Shown: positions 12,001-16,230, counted from the stretch's first letter. The stretch is 38,105 nucleotides of DNA from a bacterium UBP8_UBA817 (GCA_002296285.1 DBHX01000017.1:1-38105); one strand, 5' to 3'. Notes: a model not told the origin generated them from the sequence alone. Numbers and translations are program-made.

Positions 12001-12891
12001 TCCCTCCCCAACCAAGCCCGTCATAAATTCAATAGAATTTGACACATCAGAAAACCCTGCATCCTCCAAGGCTCGAATCAATAAACTGGCCTCCAGATGC
12101 GCCAAGTCCTCACAATCCCCACCCTGTTGAGAAAAAATCACATCAAGCGATTGCCACTCATGCTCATGATCCGCAATATAATCATACGATTGCATGTGAT
12201 TTCGAACCCGTTGAATAACATCCTGAACACCCAAGCCGTCAAACGACGGAAACAAGTCACGAATCATATCAATCACCTGTTGATTCATGGCATCAACAAC
12301 CTGCAATGGCTGCAATGATCGAACCCCATTCGGATGAACCATGCATGAATTTCGCCCAATGAGCTCCATCGATAAAAATTGATCAAAGGTCAATGGGACC
12401 ACACCCTCCCCACCAAATGGGACACTCAGCCAACCATCGGATGTTGGCCAACACAGTCCAAAATGATTCTGCTGAAACACATCCATGGCATCGTAGGAAT
12501 GCACATCGGGAATCGAAACTCCATGCAGTTCAGCCATACGAATGATCATGGAAACTTCGATATTTAATAGGGTTCGTGTATGCAATGACGATGTATCAAC
12601 CATGGGCAAAAATAGTTGATGCAATCTCAAAATTAGTTCGGTCGAACTTGATATCTCATTAAATAGCGGCCGCCAATCATCAATCAACCCATCAATTAAA
12701 GGGTGAGTGGGGGACACTTCATCCAAAAAATGATACGACAACAACCGATCAAAATCAGGCGTTGCCCAACGGTCCCAAATCGAGGTTTTAACCAATGCAT
12801 CCGCCATTTCAGGTGACGATGCATCCATCTGATGATCATTAAATTCATCATAAAAAGAATCAATAAATGATGGCCGTGTTAAGGCATCCAT
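1..12891 (-). CDS. giant multidomain protein, two transglutaminase-like domains, C-terminus beyond window
   Basis: A single open frame runs from ATG at 12891 to base 1 with no stop: 4,297 codons visible, so the 3' end is missing. There is no N-terminal signal peptide. Layout (residues from this ATG): 1-230 unrecognised; ~255-320 transglutaminase-like domain with C260, H303, D318; ~875-990 two copies of a motif shared with the 331-residue protein at 14424; ~1518-1655 helical region plus hydrophobic hairpin; ~1770-1830 second transglutaminase-like domain with C1774, H1812 and D1826/D1827; ~2197-2240, 2500-2555, 2725-2743 and 3057-3078 further hydrophobic stretches, each next to helical regions; ~3490-4297 Q/K/S/T/G/P-rich, with coiled-coil segments and three tandem repeats. 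The ATG has no Shine-Dalgarno; an in-frame TTG at 12921 sits 5 nt after GAAAGGGG and may be the true start. Function is unknown. Secreted or membrane-active effector, translocator or adhesin are all possible; confidence is high that it is one coding gene, low on role. Confidence 0.9.
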   Translation of the reverse strand, partial: MDALTRPSFIDSFYDEFNDHQMDASSPEMADALVKTSIWDRWATPDFDRLLSYHFLDEVSPTHPLIDGLIDDWRPLFNEISSSTELILRLHQLFLPMVDTSSLHTRTLLNIEVSMIIRMAELHGVSIPDVHSYDAMDVFQQNHFGLCWPTSDGWLSVPFGGEGVVPLTFDQFLSMELIGRNSCMVHPNGVRSLQPLQVVDAMNQQVIDMIRDLFPSFDGLGVQDVIQRVRNHMQSYDYIADHEHEWQSLDVIFSQQGGDCEDLAHLEASLLIRALEDAGFSDVSNSIEFMTGLVGEGMTQFGHTVIHLNFNGQTFVIDSTLSDGMISRDVYDAVYGFKGVMAYSTTSNDADIATAMAIDTSGDLDSYQVTTLRNDFLTALGMTDYYNKFNDYYPTVTDTSQNTAFWAATSSGSGEAQQAMADSGATKPDFESIDFDEEVYVGESLRYYDTNSGVAGLMERIDHRVDEMSVNLTNQTMNKYVGQTYNGYFIYDYSRIMSDYTNILNLIQMVTGYLTAITTYCNAFNWIASQLSYDNEPNSEIKARQRLVKSVQGVLLKMVDEVEYFIPLFTQTYDDLNQATYSKYKDEVTMEFQNIGSNLADVFGLGSETIRQNKMREKIEAEYWYVAVKNRELLMQSTVTAPHSRALMQFLNFTDPYSNILGAEPGSARGFANFHNNMELDILAGIYKPIQVTVDGAMKTLYISALHYYLPWYFNAEDIVAYKDALGTDQDTSFSVSDVDMFAYNSLRDVFEPTGLNAMKNESGFFVREPWLTNLNITAGRDLDATNFKSTRLYKFLYANAFKFNAMFEIEAYKDGYDTNYYAGSGKFFDDPQSMVQMMERKRRLSPLEFADILDIDIDKTSNSYGGSVGANTEVKTSEEVWGALKDAGYINQYGLFNKTMADQLFNSGLTIDTLFGPIDLESDVFVRDGLIDANKSQAIWDRLISQDVLADNGDLTITQLNDDDAINQWFDNGESENVKNHVLTILRTKFIDLELPSDAGLRKKIAQRIYEIFSVDDYQFSEVQYNFSSRPQLFVRAHPNLISNGYVDIFGNESFSRDRPASFDAEWGYKFLNDQFSSGESEASANANEASQSFIDGAVDSAAAPAPVFTDSYLTNWGIFDSSSVNIHGSAYSVSEVRTYLYNHLSVSDGRDFFSNVVLTAAEQKAFYDQYIIAEDDVRPSKYASSSGKTFSVWSLPDFIENPPQEGTTQTYSLGGSSAPLSSNATVVLPSSSPSYSYDYGAMEKLPFDTRIVSESTESLYSTQGGKVIGTIQYVDYEDRDVDTGIISNLDKVKVYESDFAQETITKLNDIRAFNSLEKPLTPVQSYNDESVVFSAQDIQTYTGLTRNSDEFNAFMGGLIASRYAKPVFQRIKDTSGGADSSNVGKYQLMGYTFLSTFFSGTPTVPIPGKSTDQVTTIINNLSDHLKVKYEDEWRLNTKLDMFKYFYQGNDFRTSGFLDRDEQQYQLLRWVGEDVGVPIHGLNEATPFMSYDWHMMKSAQNGMMSTQSRVRVFYFVIQAYISSYQTIANKLDNLAYKGTGSIEADLQMFEKRVGKQIELFAQINAKNNALVQINNSYYKQKIETIKASDLGIRIAKGIELYGGLTASVVYLVAQGIRAAAAGAGPAAPAILATAEVVEKVSAGIMIVAGAATVTQRAIALAHEYGIPQKMTADLFAKELNTNLNLEDLKNQARTDFKNITGYKSPVTFDNGGKWNSGSSSLYSSNGTDDQKLEEVYTHYSPYVNSEYTYAHEGGGRDVWQSVDELLISKSGDCEDYAVLAASSLVKSGVDESKLRIVNGILGYGGHAPVSHTVVLYDSTGEFQLDDGPVSGKKQFSSNQIQVIDLVAPRQSDGSNFSYDDYQNQYGFFQPVYSYDAPGASSANLDYGFQNFEVFGYNPSAAFAPPTTPKGPLDLGPYSDGFDPPYFYKIEQNSSRRSNLLIYSDSGATNLVDTQTLPKKIEYGQKTLQLTTPSGVSAELTLHGNFDTNSPYTQGGSLQNLKDQAKDEASSSGVSIDESAIDVGAARGTSSDQPVTYQSNALILRGVSGGAGGGVNNSDLVIPAMKNLLLLEMEEHAILQEMHELALKPIEFSTHNKGYKAYDWPTFQHLQRRIFLIQQKMKKSFLVMKLKAEFLSLIGTRLGEFERQQMSGTLDSIFQSHFSKMSHSVEAVQLVMQSMESIHQSNYEVDNQREKKIWGLAFTTLVEGIMAGVTMISITGPPTASVVKPILNVLFKFVEFFGNLRNPFYLKSAEQVRNSTKMVNSNHELNALKELFNIKDADNQYVNVQNTIYDETGKVPYNADVLGNPGAFKTQNEIFQDPDIEYSLTINDVVNEYWNVNNKGYNSPTISDIYKGQIQYADGPKTIHEFSNESLEDYVMRRMSSRYFSDSGDDLMFLNGYIYSMSGTKLFLDEDFFDWIQQRLSAEMMNQIFFSMYISSIRSFTSNLGYSGTGGNDAIQTASSLTSEIGNHYFQIQTTLGAWESLQLSINELRFGQFKLLDRLILEGIISIATAAVSVGSAALGKLAATGASKLATIAKVCLQTLSAVALTASEMTSQLTDIIYNAVDASEENRVMNGVKSSQVDLDADPELQEKEGDTAAQRAEKQLRRERKSVGEESLKTAGDTKTGFVSTYLDQSKKVKMKRQVQELSKMMEVSIKVNESRSEFIKSLASNLGYSTAQHNVSASLSSIQGMAKQAADKAVDARFTILEASAKRANSISSAMRNMIMAVATVAASVFLNQLFKGANKKMGAASKNKRSFLMSENMKKLAKSVLNLAITAGISGAASEELKSAREENEAENKAGQSEMSQSVGDAASSDRGQQLSGLERRAINAQMNSGMTQESEAINKVITEMYDKLGPAIMETLKAMMEVLKDAVDKKAKAMKPKGSNAVADVDADYQKELKEAGGDKEKVNAAKSQRNERMKGVIDNLKGDQHKNIKEGKFGGEIHSKKMDKKAGRDGTKKVESKTDAQLDKEFDDLTNDMMAFAEKEGKSSDNLKGKSYNELEKLASNPDVSPKDRKAARNAMISKAVPSLKILGKAKGMMKGGILSKMGGALLALVGLAAVTLNVAFLKMIREAFKNVPGGETDSERAESIKGAAVSMAFANERGRGMGDEPADAATKKRRDLMAKNPGIVREALARQSSRESRLSVTSRMPAGTAGKALQDMMSSNDPSMSGLAAQIVADSPGSVKANMENAMDAFKGDNGKLLDFMDKVSATGPAGEKIARQMIDSVNGRSGVLSELTGSGLDSGSDAAAKGMSQRMQQMLSTPSSAKRIAAIRAKGLSDDERVGHKFLNGSNGMVTQLKQLKNQIKEGKGSTAKTERGPGKESDVAQSMIQLFSEGDSATDQMTLDALNSREKGAITDVLKGLMAGSSVKGGQRAGHHVDLVREELIKASADASPVKQQRIKALAKRLNIDMTGAPGEKDAGIKNTADKESKLSELLQNPGDTGSATRMEASLEALAGTGKGKAAEQVNKNINEFQKEIDASDKKIKANDALMNENSDLIQQLEEQLIKANDALMNKNSDLIQQLDEKLRNSTGEGFWGGFDFVSFFENFHKSLAEPTAPEESFSREQIKSALDDSSTPKETFEKMKQQLHKENTALGDKNTQFENFHKSPAEPTAPEESFSREQIKSALDDPSTPKETFEKMKQQLDKENTALGDKNTQLNRDKDNMHDVIDDMRKFFSGPEDHLQGDSKQNGGDGQVPDGKGAPSVQGTKQGELGEQKALQAQDEATKDEHDIKKQERDKNMPGSLVGQGGDNPSGSSIAVSGKSGAGDSSSGLDGGASGGAGSSSPSVSQAGQQSPTPTRQQEAAAAAVAQQGGGASHVAATVSSDGQSSGGESAPVTVISSGTGTGGSPTSTVSAGSVSSAAQGSPSPTDSGRLGEGPRSPGKATAPGQTLTGPPTLPQVVSGTEPDVTTPPTLPQVVSGTEPDVTTPPTPPQVVSSIDPDATTGDTSNRSKAAALMLSNIAEHAGLFAEKSRQPVDEQLVRKDGQIQIDQPGEVVRKIIEAVNDSTNSAGAAGYVKDFLLAVGVQVDDPGVIKTVVQNPQVLFRLTSEQKENVKDFLMPVESKTHNTTDQHNNVKPQEKEYIKRFVQVTMRAAGVEMAMPVKPQQVDPSAQIGDTKTDGKGLTAVSGPGNVPQDPNAGSQPPSDSGAPPSSVIDSSVATPLTRPGESTSANADNTANQQQQGMSAGDQTIAAQQSVEGASNTLATANTTLDAAKTALRDANSELGTARETVAHAQTAVGTAQTTLDGLTKRKAEIDSQIANLRAQDESLSEADAQALKAYNL
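1021..1170. repeat. 51-bp tandem repeat, about 3 copies, inside giant gene
   Basis: The string GGATACAACTTGTGGG recurs at 1042, 1093 and 1144, exactly 51 bp apart; copies 2 and 3 are nearly identical and copy 1 differs at several bases. In the giant protein this is a 17-residue Pro/Thr/Val unit (PPTLPQVVSGTEPDVTT) around residues 3908-3957. The unit is a multiple of three, so copy number can change without breaking the frame; a flexible linker is likely. Confidence 0.9.
1881..2222. repeat. 171-bp tandem duplication inside giant gene
   Basis: Bases 1881-2051 are repeated as 2052-2222 with about three substitutions (for example GTCAAG versus GTGAAG, CTCGGATCG versus CTCGAATCG and GCCGGAC versus GCCAGAC). 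It encodes 57 residues, twice, around residues 3557-3671 of the giant protein; the unit contains FSREQIKSALDD and ETFEKMKQQL and looks helical or coiled coil. Near identity at DNA level indicates a recent in-frame duplication. Confidence 0.92.
2275..2406. repeat. 66-bp tandem duplication inside giant gene
   Basis: Two adjacent 66-bp units (2341-2406 and 2275-2340 in gene order) encode 22-residue units, IKANDALMNENSDLIQQL followed by EEQL or DEKL, around residues 3496-3539 of the giant protein. The heptad-like spacing of I, L, M and L suggests a coiled coil. It lies only about 50 bp from the 171-bp duplication. Confidence 0.9.
7410..7600 (-). other. transglutaminase-like protease domain 2 of giant protein
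   Basis: A second copy of the same superfamily signature: VWQSVDELLISKSGDCEDYA places the nucleophile at C1774, VSHTVVLYD gives H1812 (38 residues on), and FQLDDGP supplies D1826 or D1827 as the acid. The preceding tryptophan-containing helix and the GDCEDYA string are typical of the family. The domain lies about 1,510 residues after the first one, with the intervening region unrelated to it, so this looks like two separate catalytic modules in one chain. Confidence 0.75.
11935..12125 (-). other. transglutaminase-like protease domain 1 of giant protein
   Basis: The translated segment has GGDCEDLAHLEASLL with the nucleophile C260, then FGHTVIHLNF with H303 and FVIDST with D318. The Cys-43-His-15-Asp spacing and the GDCED context are those of bacterial transglutaminase-like cysteine peptidases (the superfamily that includes LapG-type proteases). 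All three catalytic residues are present, so the domain is probably active. The substrate is unknown; proteolytic processing of the giant protein itself or of a host or partner protein are both possible. Confidence 0.75.
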
Positions 12892-12926
12892 ATTAATTTG
12901 ATCTGTAAAAACGCCCCTCAAGTGAA

Positions 12927-12934
12927 CCCCTTTC
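12927..12934 (-). promoter_or_regulatory. ribosome binding site favouring a TTG start of the giant gene
   Basis: Read on the minus strand, GAAAGGGG lies 5 nt before TTG at 12921, which is in frame with ATG 12891 and adds ten residues (TTG AGG GGC GTT TTT ACA ...). The ATG itself is preceded by GATCAAATTAAT, which has no Shine-Dalgarno. The site therefore argues for the upstream TTG start; other genes here also use TTG or GTG. Confidence 0.55.
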
Positions 12935-12952
12935 AGAGTCAATCAGTGATCA

Positions 12953-12968
12953 TTTAACCCAGGTTAAA
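12953..12968. promoter_or_regulatory. perfect inverted repeat upstream of giant gene
   Basis: TTTAACC-CA-GGTTAAA is a perfect 7-bp inverted repeat with a 2-bp centre, between the 205-codon gene and the giant gene. Its compact symmetry fits a dimeric repressor or activator site better than a terminator (no T-run follows on either strand). A second small hairpin, ACTCT-AATA-AGAGT, lies at 12998-13011. Which regulator might bind is unknown. Confidence 0.4.
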
Positions 12969-12997
12969 GGATTAAATATTATTAAATCACTCCAATA

Positions 12998-13011
12998 ACT
13001 CTAATAAGAGT
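12998..13011. other. small perfect hairpin between the 205-codon gene and the giant gene
   Basis: ACTCT-AATA-AGAGT: 5-bp stem with a 4-nt loop. It is too weak and lacks the T-run needed for an intrinsic terminator, so the two minus-strand genes could still be cotranscribed. It may be part of an operator together with the repeat at 12953-12968. Confidence 0.3.
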
Positions 13012-13041
13012 ATCGTTCATTTTTACAAAAACCTTGCATAA

Positions 13042-13659
13042 TTATTGATCCAATCGCTCCCGGTCCTCAACCGGCATGGCATAATAAACATCCATGAGCT
13101 TGGCACCGGTAAACACACCCACACAAGACAATACAACATCCCGGGGGATCATGATTAAAATTTGTTGTGCAATTTGGACATTGTCTGAATTAAAGGGAGC
13201 CGCTTCAAAATAACGCACCAGATTCATGAATAAAAACTTTTTATTTTCAAACGCATTTTTTCGGATGACTGGTCGCATGTATGGGTTATAAAAATATTCC
13301 CCCAATAAAAACTGCATGTATTTTGAACGCTCAGCATACCCCAACACCATAATAATATGCCGTTTAACAACATCCGATGCCTTTGCATACTCAACCATCA
13401 TCAACTGATCATCAACATCCCCCACTCGAAGCATCAATAGTTCAAGAAGTGCGGCCACAATCTCTAAATCAATTGTTTCTTCCAATATTTCCAAAATATC
13501 TTTTAATGGAATCACTGGATCAGCTTGAGCCAATAAAATAGTGGCTTCTACCAAACCTTCTTTGTCCATATTATCAAACAAATCCAATAATGACGGAATA
13601 TCAGACATTACTATATAATAATAGGTATTGAATAAAGAAACCAAGGGATTATCATCCAT
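13042..13659 (-). CDS. hypothetical all-helical (HEAT-repeat-like) protein
   Basis: 205 residues, acidic and leucine/isoleucine/valine-rich, with a regular run of short amphipathic helices (for example the segments beginning LVEATILLAQ, LEIVAALLELLM and VVKRHIIMVLGYAE). The pattern resembles HEAT/ARM-type helical repeats, which usually serve protein-protein contacts; no catalytic motif is visible. It may start at ATG 13659 or at an internal ATG at 13608 (beginning MSDIPSLLDLFDN), since neither has a Shine-Dalgarno. It lies 150 bp upstream of the giant gene on the same strand and is divergent from the eight-gene operon, so a scaffold, chaperone or assembly role for that locus is plausible. I do not recognise a named family. 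Confidence 0.7.
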   Translation of the reverse strand: MDDNPLVSLFNTYYYIVMSDIPSLLDLFDNMDKEGLVEATILLAQADPVIPLKDILEILEETIDLEIVAALLELLMLRVGDVDDQLMMVEYAKASDVVKRHIIMVLGYAERSKYMQFLLGEYFYNPYMRPVIRKNAFENKKFLFMNLVRYFEAAPFNSDNVQIAQQILIMIPRDVVLSCVGVFTGAKLMDVYYAMPVEDRERLDQ

Positions 13660-13737
13660 TTAAAATTCGATATTATAAACATTCATTAAAATTAATCGAT
13701 ACATAATCTAACAATAAACGAACGATACTTATTAACA

Positions 13738-13750
13738 GAAAGGAGGGATC
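13738..13750 (+). promoter_or_regulatory. extended Shine-Dalgarno sequence without an ATG
   Basis: AGAAAGGAGGGATC (from 13737) matches the complement of the usual 16S 3' end (AGAAAGGAGGTGATCC) except for one missing T, yet no ATG, GTG or TTG follows at usable distance. A CTG nine bases on would open a nine-codon leader ending at TAA. It may mark a leader peptide, a standby ribosome site in the 5' UTR of the operon, or a remnant of a lost gene. Confidence 0.45.
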
Positions 13751-13801
13751 AATAACTGAATAAACAATCGATAGTTTTTTTATAAAAAAAATCTTAGACA
13801 C

Positions 13802-13815
13802 AATGGAAAACCATT
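13802..13815 (+). other. 5' UTR hairpin before the 87-codon gene
   Basis: AATGG-AAAA-CCATT is a perfect 5-bp stem with a 4-nt loop, 15 nt upstream of the Shine-Dalgarno AAAGGAGAG of the first operon gene. It is followed by an A-run and so is not a terminator in the operon's direction. It could stabilise the mRNA or modulate translation of the abundant first product. Confidence 0.35.
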
Positions 13816-13839
13816 AAAAAAAAGTAAAGGAGAGTCAAA

Positions 13840-14103
13840 ATGTCAGCAAACGTAAGTTTTGAACAACTCATTAATGTTGTGCAATCTCATGCATGCAACT
13901 ATGAATCTGCACTCGTAAATTTAGAAAAGAGTGCTAACGCATCAGGCGGATCTGGCGGAAATCCAGGAACCGTTAACATTACCGAGGCAACGGTTGCAAC
14001 AACCAAAGTGCAATTAACACAATCACTCACAGAAATGGCGTCGGGAATTGCTAAAAACGCAGCCGATCACACCAAAGGACTGGGTCGTAAAATCGGCGGA
14101 TAA
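13840..14103 (+). CDS. small helical-hairpin protein, possible needle/rod-type subunit
   Basis: 87 residues with a strong Shine-Dalgarno (AAAGGAGAG, 8 nt before ATG). Two helical halves, about 1-32 and 46-80, are separated by a glycine/serine-rich turn (GGSGGNPG near residues 36-43). There is no signal peptide, no cysteine pair and no tryptophan. Size, hairpin layout and position as first gene of an operon with a flagellar axial protein resemble type III needle or inner-rod subunits, but the sequence has no family signature I can confirm; a WXG100-like protein is less likely because the WxG turn is absent. The function is inferred from context only. Confidence 0.75.
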   Translation: MSANVSFEQLINVVQSHACNYESALVNLEKSANASGGSGGNPGTVNITEATVATTKVQLTQSLTEMASGIAKNAADHTKGLGRKIGG

Positions 14104-14124
14104 ACATAAAGGTAAGAGGTCAAT

Positions 14125-14427
14125 ATGGCAACATCAATTTTCACAAACCCTATATCAACGTCAAATAACATTAAACATGATATTTTTGGAACATCATTTG
14201 ATTCAACCGTTGAAATCTACAATGCACTTGCAAACTTTGCGGCGTCTGAAGAAGACGGCATCGTTAAGTTGCCATCTGGCCAAGAAGTGGACGTCACTAA
14301 AATTTCAGGGATGACAACCTATAGTACCTACCTGCAATTTTTACAAGCACATAAGGAGCTGATTGATAACGTGTTTGTTTTCGTCAAAAACCTCGAAAAC
14401 AAATTGGACAATCTATTATCATCATGA
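14125..14427 (+). CDS. hypothetical small protein of the hook-protein operon
   Basis: 100 residues, starting 21 nt after the previous gene, with the purine-rich GGTAAGAGG as ribosome site. The N-terminal ~30 residues are Ser/Thr/Asn-rich and probably disordered, as in many type III-exported proteins; residues ~28-55 contain a helix and the KLPSGQEVDV segment that reads like a short beta hairpin; the last 40 residues form a helix (YLQFLQAHKELIDNVFVFV, then KNLENKLDNLL). Its stop overlaps the next start as ATGA, so the two are translationally coupled. It could be a second structural subunit or a chaperone; I do not recognise it. Confidence 0.7.
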   Translation: MATSIFTNPISTSNNIKHDIFGTSFDSTVEIYNALANFAASEEDGIVKLPSGQEVDVTKISGMTTYSTYLQFLQAHKELIDNVFVFVKNLENKLDNLLSS

Positions 14428-15419
14428 CGATCATTAATCCACTTCTACTCGCTGGACCAGAACAAATTAAGAAGTATCAAGAACAACGAGTCAAAGAATG
14501 GACAAAAGAAAAAGGAGAATCTCAAACCGACTTTGCTCAATATTTTGCAGATATTGTCAATCAGTGGGATGTTGAAGACTTCCAAGAAACGAGCGTTGAC
14601 ATTGATGAGTTTCAAACCGAAAGCATCGATCTTGAAACATCCATCAATATTCAAAACAAGTTGAAAAAAGCAGGGCTATTAAATTCTAATGGGTTCATTA
14701 ACTTAAAAACCATTAGTATCGATGCAGTGATTGACGCGTTAAAAAACTTCCCAGGATTAACAGACGATGAAAAACAATCCATTGCGCAAATCATACAAAA
14801 TATTCAATATAATAAACCCATCGACTTTGAAACATTTTCCAAGTCAATGTTTACATACACACCGAGTAACCCCAATCTTCAACACTTTACAATTAATGAA
14901 GCGACATCCATATCCATTTGGAATCAATTAAATGCAGCGAATATTATTGATGATTATGGGGTACTCCTACTAAAACCAAATAGCAGTGAACTATCATCTG
15001 CCATCAATGGGTTATCTGGATTAACTGAATCTCAAAAAGAGCGTATTTTATCCATCCTCAATCAGCACCCTGAACTATCTTATCATTCATACATGGAAAG
15101 TCTTGAAGAAACACCCGATTCCTCAAGTCTTCTGCCAGGACCGGGCGTTTATCTTTCTGATGGCGTGCCCATCAAAAAAATAAATGGTCTAACCAAAGAA
15201 CAATTGGATTACATTAAAATTATGGCTGTCCTTGAGTGGAATGTGATGTTAGTTTCACAAAAAAGCATTCATAATAGCCGAAAAAAATCAATCAAAAAGG
15301 TCAAAGACGAAAAGAAAAAAGACAAACAAGAAAATGAGAAATTTATTGCAAAACTAGAAGCAAAATATCAAGAAGACGCAAAGAAGAGATTGGGAAAAAA
15401 GAAAACGTCAGGGGGCTAA
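14424..15419 (+). CDS. hypothetical protein with two copies of a motif shared with the giant protein
   Basis: 331 residues, coupled to the upstream gene by ATGA. Residues ~70-126 and ~157-214 are two copies of a ~57-residue unit: a helix with INIQNKLKKAGLLNSNG or SISIWNQLNAANIIDDYG, a short strand, a variable helix, then GLTxxxKxxIxxIL. The same unit occurs in the giant protein near residues 875-925 and 934-990 (SQAIWDRLISQDVLADNG). The C-terminal ~45 residues are a highly charged K/E helix. No signal peptide or membrane helix is evident. The shared motif suggests that this protein contacts, or is assembled in the same way as, the giant protein. Confidence 0.8.
   Translation: MTIINPLLLAGPEQIKKYQEQRVKEWTKEKGESQTDFAQYFADIVNQWDVEDFQETSVDIDEFQTESIDLETSINIQNKLKKAGLLNSNGFINLKTISIDAVIDALKNFPGLTDDEKQSIAQIIQNIQYNKPIDFETFSKSMFTYTPSNPNLQHFTINEATSISIWNQLNAANIIDDYGVLLLKPNSSELSSAINGLSGLTESQKERILSILNQHPELSYHSYMESLEETPDSSSLLPGPGVYLSDGVPIKKINGLTKEQLDYIKIMAVLEWNVMLVSQKSIHNSRKKSIKKVKDEKKKDKQENEKFIAKLEAKYQEDAKKRLGKKKTSGG
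14631..15065 (+). repeat. two protein-level repeats (IW..L...ll...G units)
   Basis: Bases ~14631-14803 and ~14892-15065 encode the two divergent copies described in the 331-residue protein. They align by eye on I-x-x-x-L-x-x-A-x-[IL]-[IL]-[DN]-x-x-G, then by GLT-[DE]-x-[EQ]-K and an I-L-x-x-I end. The DNA is not similar enough for recent duplication; this is an old domain repeat. Confidence 0.65.
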
Positions 15420-15420
15420 A

Positions 15421-16230
15421 ATGAATCATCACTCCCAAATTGCAAGCAACGCATACGCCAATGATTTACTCCAAGATTCTCGTATGGAGCAATTGAAAAA
15501 GCACAAAGACGTGGTTCGCCAAATTAAAGCCAAAGATACAGAAAACTCAAATAATATCCACGCCAATCCAGATAAAGTGGCCCGACAACAAAACGTGGCA
15601 CAAACACAACAGTCATCCACCCAGCAATTATATAAACCCATCTTTAACTGGGAAAAAAACAATGAGGATTCATCATTTCACATTATTCCGAGTGAAAAAA
15701 CCATCTCATTTAACTCTCTATACGATGTAAGCAGCCAATCCAACCACATTTTATCATTATTTGGATATAAAATAGATGTCTCTCAACAAGTGGATCAATT
15801 TAAACAAAAGTTTCAAAAGTTTTTTATTGAATCCAAATCTCACAACGCCATGATCGGAAAGTTTTCTGAATTAAAATTTGGCATTGTGGCTGCACTACTT
15901 AGCTTATTAGGCGTTGATCCAAACACGCTTGAAACGCTCAAGAAAGAGTCATTAAAAAAAGCCATACAAGACAATATCGACTGTTTCGAACAAAATGAAT
16001 ACAACGCAGAACTGTTAACCATATTCACAAAATCAAAAAAAGATAAGGGTCGAGTGAAAGTGTTAACTGAACTCAGAAAACAACTCATCAAACAAATGGC
16101 CAATTATGGAGAAGCTGAATATTACACCAAAGAAAGAATTTATACCATTAAAAAAGACCAAGTCCAACGAATTTTAGGAGATTTATTAGAAGAAAAGCAA
16201 AATCTGAGTTATATAAGGAACTTTCAATGA
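15421..16230 (+). CDS. hypothetical protein of the hook-protein operon
   Basis: 269 residues, starting two bases after the previous stop. Residues 1-75 are Gln/Asn/Lys-rich and probably unstructured; ~85-140 are mixed; ~150-170 form a hydrophobic helix (KFGIVAALLSLLGVDPNTL) and the rest is charged helix. A disordered start followed by one hydrophobic helix and coiled coil is a layout seen in minor type III translocators, but many other proteins share it. The stop overlaps the next start (ATGA). I do not recognise the family. Confidence 0.72.
   Translation: MNHHSQIASNAYANDLLQDSRMEQLKKHKDVVRQIKAKDTENSNNIHANPDKVARQQNVAQTQQSSTQQLYKPIFNWEKNNEDSSFHIIPSEKTISFNSLYDVSSQSNHILSLFGYKIDVSQQVDQFKQKFQKFFIESKSHNAMIGKFSELKFGIVAALLSLLGVDPNTLETLKKESLKKAIQDNIDCFEQNEYNAELLTIFTKSKKDKGRVKVLTELRKQLIKQMANYGEAEYYTKERIYTIKKDQVQRILGDLLEEKQNLSYIRNFQ

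Larger units (their letters stand above)
13660..13839. promoter_or_regulatory. divergent intergenic regulatory region
   Basis: This AT-rich 180-bp stretch must carry promoters for both the minus-strand pair and the plus-strand operon. On the minus strand TATAAT occurs about 20 nt before ATG 13659, a good -10 element without a convincing -35. The palindrome ATCGAT appears at 13695 and 13767. A near-perfect anti-Shine-Dalgarno complement lies at 13738-13750 and a hairpin at 13802-13815. No flagellar sigma-28 or sigma-54 promoter matched well. Confidence 0.5.

Noticed and set aside
114..12567. Many short plus-strand reading frames, for example 971-1402 and 3359-3973
   Set aside because: They lie opposite the giant minus-strand frame, lack ribosome sites, and have compositions explained as reverse shadows of its codons.
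13702..13728. Sigma-28 (flagellar) promoter upstream of the plus operon
   Set aside because: AACGATAC resembles the -10 GCCGATAA, but the -35 at the required distance (CATAATCT) does not match TAAAGTTT.
13802..13815. Terminator upstream of the 87-codon gene
   Set aside because: The stem is only 5 bp and is followed by A residues, not T, in the operon direction; on the other strand it would lie upstream, not downstream, of the gene.
13840..14103. WXG100/ESX-type secreted protein
   Set aside because: Size fits, but there is no W-x-G turn and no C-terminal Y-x-x-x-[DE] signal.
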